DNA of 64,000 bases, taken from assembly GCA_963969495.1 (NCBI GenBank), contig OZ018331.1, positions 149,668,779-149,732,778 of the forward strand, given 5' to 3'. Below are positions 10,926-23,138 of the stretch, piece by piece (within the stretch, counting starts at the first letter, position 1; every line of letters starts with the position of its first letter). The notes under the pieces were generated by a model. The model saw nothing but the letters and a program-made list of their open reading frames with translations, searched no databases and was not told where the DNA came from. A program made the translations under genes and the position numbers. This DNA comes from Ceratothoa steindachneri. Taxonomy: Eukaryota > Arthropoda > Malacostraca > Isopoda > Cymothoidae.

Positions 10926-12239
10926 ATTATTAATGTGCAATGCCCTTTTCTCAGAGTACTCAGAGGAAGGAATTCAAGTTAGCCCTCCTCAAATATTTAT
11001 CCTGGATCCGCCAATGGTTCGTGCGGTAGATGTATATTTTAAAATACCAAAACCAACGAGTACATCTCTGCCAGAAATTTTCCGCAAAGAGCCTGGCAAA
11101 GAAAGTGAAGTTAAGGAGGGGATGGAAAAATGTGTGGGTCAGAATTCCCTATTGAAAAACGAACGGATTCGAACGCGGGATTAAAAAAAACGAAAGGCGT
11201 TTTATAAATAAATAAATATTAAACAAATATATAAATAGAAAGAAACTGTATTTGTCTTTATAGCTGATATCTGCAGTGGAATCTTCTTATATTACGAGTC
11301 ATCTTATCCGAGGCTGAAGGCTGAGCGGGGCGCGCAAACGATGAGCCCGAGTCGCTCCCTTCTGATTCTCGAGTCAAGACAACGACTCAGTCATAGCGGC
11401 AGCGATATTCTCGATTTAAGCCACGTCACGTGATCCGGAGATTACGCGGGTATATATTTCCCGCCACGCACAAACAAACTTACGTTACTCGAGTTGGTTA
11501 TTTTAAAGCCTACTTTGAGGACTGACTTTGCAACATTCATCGTGGGGCTATTCATCTTCTATGTGTTATTGACGTTAATGGATTTGTGTATTGGCGGCTA
11601 TATTCTTTCTCTCTCCCACTTCTTATTTATCCTCCACACACACATACGAGGAAGAAATTCGCTCAATATATTTAGGAAGAGCACAAATGCGCCACTCTGA
11701 GTCATCATCACACTATTTATCTTCTTAGAAAAATGGGTGGAATCATGTTGTCGGGCCCCGAGGCCAACAGAGTTTCAAGATGAATAATCGGTGTTTTGGT
11801 TCTATTTGGGCGTATTTATTTGAAATAAAAATGAAACCAAGGAAGGCATCTACTTGAAACTTTCTAAAACAAGGTTAGTAAGCAAAGTGTAAATTTAAAG
11901 AAGTAAAATGCATGAAAGGTACTTAAGCGAGTATTTAAAAGAGGGAAGTAAGCGGTGCGTTGTTGGCCGGGACGGCGCGCATCTCTCCTTAGTGGGACGA
12001 GGAATGAGAGTAAGGACAGACGGATGAAGAAAATGGATAATTAGGAAATAGAAGATAATAATTGAATACAAAACCTAGAAAATTCTCGCCACTCAACGTC
12101 GGGAACAAGTTCGTACTCAAAGCACACCAGCCATAGTGCGAACAAGTTCGTACACACTGTCGAAAGGAGGAGGAGAAGGGCAACGTTATATTCACGACCC
12201 TAAATAACCCTCTATCATTGTTCGCTTTCTCTACCGCCC
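10926..12239. other. no recognisable gene
   Basis: Open frames are short and unlike known proteins. A B-box-like GATTCGAACGCGGGA lies at 11,167 and may be the remains of a tRNA-derived SINE, but no A box accompanies it. Confidence 0.5.
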
Positions 12240-12745
12240 ACAATGCCTGGGTTTGTTCGTATTACCAAGCTCCCAAACGTTTGTTCGTATCCTCAAGATC
12301 CCAAACGCACTAGGTTGTTCGTTTATAAACGTTTGTTTGAATCTACATTACCCCATGATTATTCGTATATAGACTAATGCTCGTATCCGAAGACCTCAAA
12401 CATATGGCTTTGTTCTTATCCTAAGGAATCCAAATGTATGACTTTGTTAGTATCCACAAGACTCCAAACATATGACTTTGTTCGTATCTGCAAGGCTACA
12501 AATGACTACCTTGTTCGTATCATCAATACAACTAGCATATGGCTTAGTTCGTATGTTCAAAACCAAGCTTATGCTTGTTCTGATCATTATTGACAAATAT
12601 GTATTGCATTGTTCGTATCACAAGGGCCTAGTATATTGCTTTGTTCATATCCGCCAAGCTCCAAACGTATGGTTTTGGGCATACCTTCAGTATCCCAAGT
12701 CTATGTCTTTGTTCGTATCCTCAGTTCCCAAAGCGTATACCCCCG
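12240..12745. repeat. degenerate ~34-bp minisatellite
   Basis: The phrase (C)AAACATATGACTTTGTTCG followed by TATCC-CAAG recurs about fourteen times. The central units (12,400-12,510) are exactly 34 bases. Units toward both edges are more diverged and vary in length. Confidence 0.85.
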
Positions 12746-12889
12746 CAGGGAGGAAGGGAGGGGGGTCTGCACCGCCTCCAGGCCTGAGTGGAAATTAGGA
12801 AAGCTCCGTTGCTGGGTTGACGTGAATGCTCTGATGGGGCCTGGCAAAGTTGTTTGCACGATCCCCCTCGCTCCCTCTCAGCGCAACTT

Positions 12890-13050
12890 TATCTTTATTT
12901 ATTATCATTATTATGGATATTATTATTAGTAGTAATAGTATTAATATTATTTAGTATTATTCACTATTATTATCTATTGAAATTATTGTATTATTATTAT
13001 TATTATCGTGTATTATTATAATATAGTAGTAGTAATTATTAGTATTACCA
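12890..13050. repeat. (ATT)n-rich low-complexity tract
   Basis: Mixed ATT/TAT/AGT trinucleotides with interruptions. Confidence 0.85.
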
Positions 13051-13979
13051 CTATCCCCTCAACCTTTTCTACCCGCACTTTGTACCAGGACGACTGTTTC
13101 TACCTGGACAGAGTTCGGTGGGGTAGCCATGTTGCCTTGGTGGACTGCATGCCACCATGGGATCACCAGCGCCAGGGTATGATAATAAGAGGTGATCACC
13201 CCTTCCCCCTCGTTACTGGACGCTCCTATCTCCACTTCTGTTTATTACATACCCTCCTACCCCTTTCCACACTCGGTCTCCTACCCACAGAGGTTCTGGC
13301 TGGCCGGGGCACTTTCGTCCTCTTATGAGCCTTAGTCGAGTGGCGGTAATGTGTACCGTGAGGTCCCAACCTGCTGCGAGGGTTGAAAGACCCCTGGTAT
13401 GGGCATGTATTAGGTACGGGGTGTGTTGGGCCGTCGACTCTGCTCACCTTCCTCCACTACACACAAGGTGGTGGCTACGACGCCACAATCCTCTATGGTC
13501 CAAGCTCTAGGGCAATGTCGCTTGAATGGTGGCCCGGGTTGGCAAAGTCCATCAACGGTGGACCTGTGGACCTAGAATGCTTTAAGTGATCACATTCTGG
13601 AATTTTCTGATCCTATGGAGACTTTTCTCCTAACCTCCCGAGGCATTCGGGGGGATCATAGTATACATACTTTCCATGTGTCTCTTTTTAGTCGCGTGCG
13701 AGCTTATATCTCAGTACGTCCGTCAGTCCCCGTTTTACTTTTTTTGTTTTGGTAATAACATTATAACTATTGGGCCAATCCTAACGACATTTAAAACGCT
13801 TATGTTGTTTTATATTTTATTTCTAATGATATAATTGCCAATGTTCTCCCAAGGTTAGTCCGGGAATTATTGAAAGTTTTGAAAGTCGTAAGGTCCTAAA
13901 TCAGGATAAGTGAGAGCACGTGACTTTGGTCAGCAGACCTTGTTCTTTTTCTACACTATGGGTACAATAGAAAACAATA
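13051..13979. other. no recognisable gene
   Basis: Short overlapping open frames on both strands without family resemblance. No terminal repeats were detected. Confidence 0.5.
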
Positions 13980-15060
13980 TTGAGAATGCACATGGGGTCC
14001 GCCTCCAATCTAGGCCTCGCCCTCCTTAGGTGTCGCGGAGGACGAGGTAACCCGAGACACCCCCGCGAGCGGTGGAGGGGGCTCTCATCTCACAATCAAC
14101 ATGAGGCAAAGGGGATTTCTCTTTGCCATCTTTGAAGCCGCCCACGGGCAGCTCCAACTCAGAAAAGGAGGTCCCCCCCCTCCTGTGATTTCTCAGGGGC
14201 TCCTCCAACCCTCTTATACCAGAGAGCAGGCTTATTCCTCTCCTAGGCCATTGGGTGCGGAGGTTTCCCCCTCACAACCTTCTGTGGAGTCGCCCATGGA
14301 CGACTCCATCCCTCGACTAATGGCCTCGCCCTTATTCTATCACAGGAGACCGCCAAGAGGGTAGGCAGACTACCCAAAAGCGACCGCTCCCGGTGGGAGC
14401 GACTCGATAGGCCAAAGCCCCTTAGAGTAGGGGTGCAGTCATGTATTTTTACATGGGGGGCGTGCCTTCCCCCTCTCTTCTTTGATGGAGGTCGGCCATC
14501 TTGCCTCTCTCTCTTCCCTGATGGAGGTCGTTTCGTAGGCCAGAAATTCTGCTCTGACTGAAGGTACCTCGAATGGGACCCTTGATGCCCTGTGACGGGG
14601 AGATGGACACATGGAGGCCCCCTGAGCTAGACATGATCCCGGAGGTGACCCAGCTGCGTATGTTCCATGGGGGCGAAGCTGGGCTCGGTTCCAAACACCG
14701 AACCTAGATCCGCCCCTGTGCGAGCTTCTCTTCGCTTGGCTCGGGCCCCCGACCACTCACAACAAGAGGAGGGACCTCCTCTCCCGGGTGGTGCCCCTCT
14801 TACAGCTAAGACCTTCTCCATCTGGGAAAATGATCTTGCTGAGGCTGGTCTGTCCGACCTAGGGGCTCCTTCCGGCGATGAAGAGAAGGTGGTTCATTCT
14901 CTAGCTTCTTCTCCCCAAAAGAAAAGGAGCAAGAAGACAAAGATGACTAAAAAGTTCCTCTCCTTCCATGGACTCTCAGTGACGGATGGGTCCGTTGCCG
15001 TTTCGGCAAGCGACCGGGTCAAGATTGTCACGTCCAGCCTCAAGGCGCCCCTTGCCTAGA
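13980..15060 (+). pseudogene. GC-rich degenerate coding-like stretch, unknown product
   Basis: This kilobase is clearly richer in G+C than its surroundings. It holds two + strand open pieces, about 87 codons from 14,101 and about 130 codons from 14,667. They are Pro/Ser-rich, and the second ends with a basic cluster (KKRSKKTKMTKK). The interruption between them (14,364-14,667) carries a partial duplication of GATGGAGGTCG with CTCTCT. It could be a decayed gag/ORF1 of a retroelement, but I recognise no nucleic-acid-binding motif. Confidence 0.3.
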
Positions 15061-16334
15061 CAAATACCGAACTCACAAGTGCGCCGAGCGGAGCCTTGAT
15101 TACGGCGGAGCTCCTCATTGAGCTTTTGCGAACCCACTGGTTTGGATTTAACTTAATCAAGTAAGTATGAGAGATAGACCCACGTTAAATGCGAGAGGCG
15201 TGCTCTAGACAGGGACGCAACACTACTTTGTATAACCTCAAAATATTGAATAAAAATGTTCAGGAGTAGTTTACCTATAATACTCTCAGCAGCTTCTAGG
15301 AATAATTGGACAGCAAGCACCGCCCTGGGTCGCGATAGTTGTAGACAAAAATATTGAATGCTATTTTTATAGCCTATGACTCTAGTGTAGGTCGTATGTT
15401 CCTGCACCGGGGGAGGTCTTCTTGTTTGGTTTTATTTTGGTAATTTTAAAGTAGTCTAGTACTAGGCTCTAGTTTTAAATGGCGGTTTCTTGTACCCTTG
15501 AAATCAGTCGCCAGATGGGCGCGTTAGAAAATTTGCCTTAGTTCTAAAGTCTTTCTTTCCTGGACGCTTTTTGTCTCGGTGATGTTTCTTTTTGACAAAG
15601 TGAGAAAAATTGAGTTGATAAAATAAAAGGTGAGCAACAATTCTAACTCCATTAGAAAAAAAAAAACATCATTGACCTAAAAACAGCCCCCTTTAGGTTT
15701 TTGCTCACCTTTTGATCTAGTTCTGAATTTTCTAAAAATATTCCTTGAAAAATTCATTTATCTTCAACCTAAGAAAAGTTCGAAACTTTTGAAATATCGT
15801 TTCTTTGGAACAACATTTTGGATACTATTTTTTCAAAGTTTTATTATTTTTTTTCCAATTATAGCCAACCTTTCTATTTTATGTTTTTATTAGATTGGAA
15901 ATTTAATATTTATTTCCAAAGTTTAATGAAAATTTTTCCCAGGCGTGTTTCCTTATTATGGCATGTTCCCTTATGGCATTGGAAGCCTAATTTCACTGGC
16001 AATTTTCACGTTCACACAAAGCTATGATTTCCAAGGCGAGAAACTTAATTTAAAAATAGATATTTGTAAAGTTTTTTGTAAAACAGAGGGTAGCTTCCAA
16101 ACATTGCGGGATAACTGATAAGTGTAATACAAGTGCGCGTCCAAAAAGAACAAGGAAAAGAACGCCGTTAATCGTGAGGTATGCCGTGCGCCTTTCATCG
16201 GCCCCACGCTAGCCTACCTCAGCTTGCAGTGCTTATCTCGATCGTATCCAATAAAACGTGTATGGCCTAAGGCGTTTCCATACCCAAGGGTACTACTACC
16301 TCATCGGATACTAAAGAAAACGTGGTCGGATAAA
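15061..16334. other. no recognisable gene; one short inverted repeat
   Basis: AT-rich DNA. AAAAGGTGAGCAA at 15,625-15,637 is exactly complementary to TTGCTCACCTTTT at 15,701-15,713, giving a 13-bp stem with a ~63-base loop. No transcription signal is evident. Confidence 0.55.
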
Positions 16335-16415
16335 GGGGGGGAGATTCGAGCCGCCGATTCTGCATCCTCCTGAGAGGTAATGTAGATCAATCCACTCAGC
16401 TTTCACTTAGTCGAA
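16335..16415 (-). mobile_element. candidate tRNA-derived SINE head
   Basis: On the minus strand AAGCTGAGTGGATTG resembles an A box. About 35 bases downstream, GGCTCGAATCTCC is a near-consensus B box. No full cloverleaf was verified. Confidence 0.45.
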
Positions 16416-16689
16416 ATAGGTTCGTTTAAGCTGAGGTTTAATGCATCTCGCTTTGTCAATCTTGTCGAACCCCTTCCGATCTTTCGGGCGTCTTCGGGTT
16501 TTTTGTTCGCACCCAGAATATCGAATGAGAAGAGAAATTTGACGTAAATGAGCAAAGAGACAAGAAATTGCAGTTTTTAAATGCAAGAGAAAGGGACAAT
16601 GGAAAAGACAAGAATCAAGGAGAGCAAAGGACGGCACAATGAAGGCAATCCATACTGAGGAGACAGAAATGACGCCGTGGGAAAAAGTT

Positions 16690-16760
16690 TTAATTATCTT
16701 GGTCGGGAATCGACCCTGGGTCTACTGATTGCCTTCAGATTCTCTGATACGGTGACGCTT
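16690..16760 (-). mobile_element. tRNA-derived SINE head, related to the one at 48,864
   Basis: The minus strand reads TCTGAAGGCAATCAGTAGAC and then a B-box stretch, GGGTCGATTCCCGACC. It lines up with TCTGACCGGCAATCAGCAGAC and GGGGTTCGAGTCCCGGCC of the better copy at 48,864-48,933. Only the anticodon- and T-arm portions are well conserved here. Confidence 0.6.
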
Positions 16761-17299
16761 TGGGTAGGTTTGAGTCGCTGTGCCTGGTAGCGAGAACATC
16801 TTCCGGCAACAGCTAGGTATTGCCGTTGATGCTCAGGGCCAAGAGTGTGACACTGAGAATACTTCCCCACGGGGCACCCTCTTCCTGCTTCATTAGGGTA
16901 AAGAGGCCCCCCCCTCCCCCCACCCGTACACGATCGCCAAAACAAATTCCTCAGCGAATGGCGTTCGTCTCTGTTTTCTTTGCGGCCCTTTTTCTTTCCC
17001 TGAAGAGACCGGATGACTGACGACGAAACCAATGCTCGGACACAAGTTGGAGCAGACGACGAAGACGCTTGTAACCGATTGATTCTGTCGCTAAATCGTG
17101 ATTCCATGCCACTTTTCTTCGAGGAAAGCTATAAATGTGTCCCCAAGGAAAAATTTGCTTTGCTTTGGGTAGTCCATCGAGATCGATGATGACGGATGCC
17201 CAATATCACCTTTTGGGTGTTCTGCCCCGTGGACCCGGTCACGTGAGCAGCGGCTCTGTTCCTCCTCGGGGGGGACGTAGAGACCAACCCGGGCCCCAC

Positions 17300-19945
17300 A
17301 ACATCGACATGTACACTATGCAATAAACACATCACAAACAGATAAACACCCTTAATGTACAAGAACACCACAACACACCGGGTACATCTCAAATGCACAA
17401 ATACTAAAATCAAACAATACAAAAAACACTGGATGTGCCCAAAACACCAAGCACTACACTAATCAACGCCCATCCAACCACAACCAACGAACTCACAAGT
17501 CACACTCCCCAAAACATCACAAACCCCTAGACAATCAAACAAACAAAATACACACAACAAGCACTTAAAAATACTACAAATAAACATAAATGGACTGAAC
17601 AAGGAAACGACAGAGCTCGAGCACCTCACAAACAAACATGAAATAGACATAATCACCTTCCAAGAAACCAAACTCACAGAAAAACAGAAACTCCTCAAAT
17701 CACAGACTACACAGCAATCAGAACCGACAGAAAACACAAAGGGGGGAAGGCCTCATCACATACATCAAAAACAACATCACCTATACACAGAGCCCCCTCC
17801 CAAACAACATAAACACACAAAAGACTGAAGCACAAATCACCAAAATCCATCTAGGCAAAACTAAGCACTTACACCTCACAAACCTCTACATCCCACCCAG
17901 GGACACCACGGACCCCAACCACCCAAATGAAGATGCAAACATAACAAACTTCCTCACCCACAGAAACACTCTCACGAACTCCATAATCACAGGAAACATC
18001 AACGCACACTCAGAACTTTGGAACTCATCTACAGAAGATCAAAGAGGAGAACTCATCGCCAACATCATCCAAAACTCAAATCACATAACCTTAAACACAG
18101 ATAGATCAACCCACATACCCACACACCACAACCAGCAACCCACTTTGCCAGACATCACCACTGCAACAAACACCCTACACAGACACCTCACCTGGAACAC
18201 GACATACGCTCTCTCTTCTGACCCTCCCCTCTCATCTTAATCACATTAAACACAAAAACAAACTTCAGGCTACAACAAAACCTCAAAACATACACAAATT
18301 ATCACAAGGCAAACTGACAGAATACACAAAAGAAATTGAACAAGCACTCTAATATCTAACTCCCCAAAGATGCACACAAGGTAAACAAAATACTAACCAA
18401 CACCATCCTAAAAGCAGGCAAACACAACATCTCACGTGGGAAAATACACAACACACAAAAACTACTCCCTGAACCAATCAGAAACCTCATAGCACAACGG
18501 AACAACAACCACAGCATTACACACAATAAACAACATAATCACAAATGGATTCAACAAGAAAATTCCACCACATAGAACCATAGCAGTCGCCCTTGACATG
18601 CCCAAAGCATTCGACACAGTAGACCTACACAAACTAGTCAACAAGATCCACAAACTCAACAATACCCACCACCTTCATAAAGTACATAGCAAACTACACC
18701 AAGGGACGAATCAAATACACCCAAATACAAAACATAAAATACAAACACAGACGCACAAAATCCGGAGTTCCTCAAGGAGGAGTACTTTTCCCAACACTTT
18801 TCAACATCTACACCTTAGATATACCAACTTCCCCACAAACAGTAAAAATTGTCACTTACACAGACGATAGCACAATACTCTCCTTCCACAACAAACCAGA
18901 AACTACTGCACAACAGATACAACCTTACTTAACAAAATACACACGTGAACAATAAAAAACTCACTAAAGCTAAACGTCACCAAAAGAATGACCACTTTCT
19001 TCACACTTGACCCTGCAGAATACAACACAACCCTAAATCTAAACATAGAAAACATAACACTACCCACCACAAAAGAACCAAAGATCCTTAGCCTCACTTT
19101 CGACCCCAAACTCACATACTCAAAAAACATACAAAACACAATAGTCAAGGCACTCACAACTACACACTGGGGGAAAACAAAGGAAACGCTCATTAATACA
19201 TGCAAGACAATCACAAGACCAGTACTAGAATACGCCAACACAACCTGGTCTCCAATCATTTCAGAAACCAACACCAAAAAACTACAGACAATCCAAAACA
19301 CAGCCTTCCGCACTGCCACAGGATGCACTCTTGACACAAACACCCAACATATACACGACGAGACGAACATCCTACCAATCAAAAATCACCTAAAACTACA
19401 TGCATCACAACTCAGGCAGAAAACGCAACATCTAAATCATCCCTTCCACCACATCACCAGACAACCTCCAAATCACCGACACAAAAAGCAGACCATTTTC
19501 GATAACAACAACAACTACACCACCAACTTAGACACAGACCCTAACACCAGAAGACACAAGCAAGCAAAACATGAAAACAATCCACTCTCAGATCACCCAA
19601 CAATACTTGACACACAGAACCCACGACAAAATATTAAGTGCACCACCTCCAACCATACAGGACTCAGAACAAACACTCACAAAGCAGATCAGAAGAACAC
19701 TAGAACAGATACGAACAAACAAATCACCACTCCTGACATCATACATGCACAAAATATCTTCCACCACTCATACAACACCAAACTGCCCCCAATGCCTAAC
19801 ACAGATACATGGCACCGCACATCTCTTCAACTGCCCACACATACACACAGACCTTGCCCCGGTGGATCTCCGGGAGAGACCACTGAAGGAGGCAGATCTG
19901 CTCCTGCGATGGTCCGGGGAGCTGGGGTGGGGCCTGGAATAGGTG
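17300..19945 (+). pseudogene. A/C-rich non-LTR retrotransposon (PHD-like finger, endonuclease, RT, C-terminal zinc knuckle)
   Basis: Domains in order on +: a Cys/His finger near 17,310-17,450 (CTLC, then HLKC and MCPKH; PHD-like); endonuclease start LKILQININGLN (about 17,566) with FQETKL (17,656) and GNINAHSELWNS (17,992; the usual GDxN has Asn for Asp); RT with AFDTVD (18,605), SGVPQGGVLFPTLF (18,762) and YTDD (18,856; a YADD variant). The downstream part from 18,988 includes LSLTFDPKLTYSKNI and RPVLEYANTTWSP. A terminal knuckle, CPQCLTQIHGTAHLFNCP, lies near 19,790-19,845. Stops and frameshifts lie between blocks. It resembles I/jockey-superfamily LINEs of arthropods. The sense strand is strikingly poor in G and T. 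Confidence 0.8.
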
Positions 19946-19987
19946 TGAGGGTCTCCGACCTACTGTCGCGCCGGAGACGGGGTTGTT

Positions 19988-20021
19988 ACCACCACCACCA
20001 CCACCACCACCACCACCACCA
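19988..20021. repeat. (ACC)n microsatellite
   Basis: About eleven ACC units, producing a meaningless poly-His run in one frame. It lies just beyond the LINE terminus. Confidence 0.97.
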
Positions 20022-20424
20022 CGGATGCCCTCATATTGCGGGCATCAAACCTGCACTAGGTTTAAACGAGGAGGAATGTGTGCAGTCTTCGGACGGGTAT
20101 CTTAACCGAGGGGGAGAAGAACCCTGGTGGCAGGAGAGGCTTGATACGACCAGGCTTCATCCTGGTAGCTGCCGAGACACCGGTTTGTTGGTGCTCGCCT
20201 CTAGGCACTCTCAATCCCGGTTTGTGGTCGAGGTATCCTTCCTCTAGCATTTACCTAAATAGGCAGAACCCACAAAGCAGTGGGCGAGGGGTGCAGTGGT
20301 TGGTAGGTGGAAGGGCGTATCCACACACCGGTGGGGGCCATACCACTGGGGCTCAAAGAAAGCAAAGTGTATTCGTTGCATGTTTTCAATTTAATCTGCC
20401 ACTAATTATTTTTAGTAAAACGTC

Positions 20425-20681
20425 GGTGCTACCTTAGCATGATTCTTATCAATAGGCTTTTAATGTAGTATGATTCCTACCTTATAATAATAATAATAAT
20501 AACGAGTGAATTTTTTAATTGAACCCTACTCTTTTATATTCTTGCTAAACTGTAGCTTCACCGTTCAATCTTTTTAAAAAAATTTATTACATTTAAAATA
20601 AATAAAATGATTATGTTATTTTTGATTTATTAATTATGGTAGGAATCAAGCCTATTAGAGGAATCATGCTACGGTAGCACC
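20425..20681. mobile_element. 257-bp palindromic MITE
   Basis: GGTGCTACC at 20,425-20,433 and its complement GGTAGCACC at 20,673-20,681 are the tips of an inverted repeat. It continues inward for about 55 bases (TAGCATGATTC, AATAGGCTT, GATTCCTACC). The middle is AT-rich and non-coding. The layout fits a miniature inverted-repeat transposable element. A target duplication is not clear. Confidence 0.65.
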
Positions 20682-21218
20682 AAAACGGCTTTAACTTGAA
20701 GGAAAGCAAAAATGTAGCCTCGAATAATCTTACGGTAGCCAAACCTTCGATTCAGGGACTCTTTAAGTAAAAATCCCGCGATCTTCAAAATCTCGCCGAA
20801 AAAAAAATCTTTACTGAAAAGATTTTACAAATATTACTTGTATGGATAAAGTTGGGACAAAGACCGACAAAGACCCCAAAGACCTTTGGTCTTTGTTGGC
20901 CACTGTGAATTTCTGGTTTAACCGAAGCGGCCGCAAAGGGAGGGGATAAATGAGAGTGCTTCCAGGTGCCGGAAAAGCTTTTCATTCAACGATCTTTTTT
21001 TTAATGAAATAATTCTAAAAAAAGTAAAATAATTAAAATTTATGTTGCAAGAAATTCCACATATTACCCTAATTTTGTAATGTTTTAATTAGTAGAATGA
21101 ATATAGACTTCCTGTAATTTTATATGCAGGGTTCTTTTACCTCTTTGCGTAAAATGGAAATCTTAATTATAATAAACTAGAATGTAAATAAACTTTTCTT
21201 GGACTAATTATAAAATAA

Positions 21219-21480
21219 ACCAAGCAATGGCTTCGCCACTCCCCCCCATAGGGGCGGAGCTTGCATTTCGCTACTAAGATTAAAATTTAAAATAAAAATA
21301 AAGCAGCTATGGTTAAATTTTTATAAATTTTCTTAACTTCGCCAATTATAATAACTTTAAAAAAGAATTATAAACTAAATTTCATCCCTTTCAAATATCA
21401 CGTTGCTAAAATATAGTTATAGAAGAAGATATGTAAAAATAAATTTCCTGAACTTCACCATTAGAAATAACTTTTATAAA
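21219..21480 (-). repeat. dispersed repeat, copy B
   Basis: Inverted relative of 10,675-10,920, with similar divergence along its whole length. It begins with ATGGCTTCGCCACTCCCCCC and holds the same TTGCTAAAATATAGTTATAG core. Confidence 0.75.
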
Positions 21481-21560
21481 AAACATAAGTCATAACCAAA
21501 CTAAGATGAAATTATTATTCAAATAGTCAAAAAAATCCCCTTCTTAAATTATAGAGTTAG

Positions 21561-21583
21561 TGATGATGATGATGATGATGATG
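21561..21583. repeat. (GAT)n microsatellite
   Basis: Seven to eight TGA units, then a diverged copy. Confidence 0.9.
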
Positions 21584-21810
21584 GTGATAAATAAAATCCA
21601 AATAGTAAAATAAAAGTATTTAAAACAGTTATATTGTTTAATTGTATAAAGTAAGAAGTTATTAGAATTAAACAGAAACTTTAAATAATAACAACAATAA
21701 TGTAGATACCAAAACTTAAATGAATATTTTATTTTTTAACACTCATTTTAATTATCATAATTCTAAAATGCAAAAGTGTAAATTTTCAATTTTAAATATG
21801 TATATATTTA

Positions 21811-23138
21811 AATTACGGTAAACATGTAGATTATCGGCCCGGCCTAGGAAAAATTGTTTTGTGTAAATATTATCGTTCACCCACCCGTGTTTGAATCTTC
21901 GTTCGCGTTATCTTTCACCCGTGTTTGAATATTCATGCGCGTTTGAGTTTTGTTCGAATGCTAGTTGCCGCCATTTTGGGGGGGGAAATCTCGAAATTAA
22001 ACCCACCGAAAATGCTGTTTACGTAGGCCATTTTATTTACCAAATTGCCCGAAAAAAAAAACGAAACACTTTGTTTCCCGTACTTAATTGCATTGGTTAT
22101 CATTCCGAAATAGCGGAGAGGGAAGCCTATTTATTTTGCGCGCCTGCGTCGTATTCGAAATCTAACTGACGCCATCTTTCTTATCCAAAAATAAAGAACG
22201 ATAAGCGCTGTTAACTTACTTTATTTCGGGGGGTACACTTCAGAAATAGCGATGAGGAAGGCGTGGAATTGTTCTTTAATTCCCGTTTTGGTCAACGGGA
22301 AGCGCTTGCAGAAGATGGCGGTTGCAAGATAGGCGTCGAATTGAGCGGTTTTTCTCCCGTATTTGGGAATTGAACCTCTCGCATCTCGCCAGACGCGTTC
22401 AACATTCTGGGGTCACCTCTAATTGCCGGCCACAGATTTCGCATTCACTTTTAGTTCGCACTAAATTATGCACTTCCAAAAAGTTGTTTAATTTATCTCT
22501 AGCAGAAACTAGGCTTAATAATTCCGCAATAGACGACGGACAAACTTGAAAATTCGATTGCATTTTGAAACTGCGGTGAAGACGTGCGATTGAGAATTTT
22601 CAAACTGCGTAAAAGGGGAATGTTTGACACCCAAACTGCTAAAAAACAAGTAGTTCCTTGAAATGATCTAGCTAATTATATTTAATTGTATAAAACAAGG
22701 TAATAAAAAGAGTAAAATGGGGAAAAATATATTGAAAAATAAAAATGACTCCGAATGGGGATAATAAAAAGCTATTAAGTATGAAAAAAAATTGAAATTA
22801 AGCATTTCTGACGTCATACCCCCCACCCCCACCCCCTATTATAATTTGCAAAACGATTAAAGACGCTGACATGATGTAGTTAAAGCATTCCCCTCTGTAA
22901 ACGGCAGAACATTATAACAATTAGGATTATATACTGGGGGGCTGTGCCCCCCAGACCCCCCCCAATTTAATGAAACTCAGGATCATCGTAGTGTGGTCCC
23001 CCCCTGGTGCTTACCCCAACACGAGCCGTCCCCTTAAATGTACTCCAAAAACGTGAAACATTTTGGAACACGTACGAAAAAACTACGGTTTATCGGCCGG
23101 GATCGGCCGGGCCGATAATCTACATATTTACCTAAATT
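21811..23138. mobile_element. 1.3-kb TIR element, no transposase seen
   Basis: The left end (GGTAAACATGTAGATTATCG then GCCCGGCC) and the reverse complement of the right end (GGTAAATATGTAGATTATCG then GCCCGGCC) match over about 33 bases. AAATT flanks both tips and may be a 5-bp target duplication. The interior has a repeated phrase TTCACCCGTGTTTGAAT (21,877 and 21,914), a G/C-rich module at 22,932-23,040 shared with the element at 9,813-10,574, and no long open frame. The superfamily is undetermined. Confidence 0.6.

Noticed and set aside
18462..19382. Hydrophobic minus-strand open frames resembling membrane proteins
   Set aside because: They are the antisense of the A/C-rich LINE; Val/Phe/Leu richness follows from its base bias.
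19988..20021. Poly-His segment as part of a functional protein
   Set aside because: It is an (ACC)n microsatellite beyond the end of the LINE reading frame.
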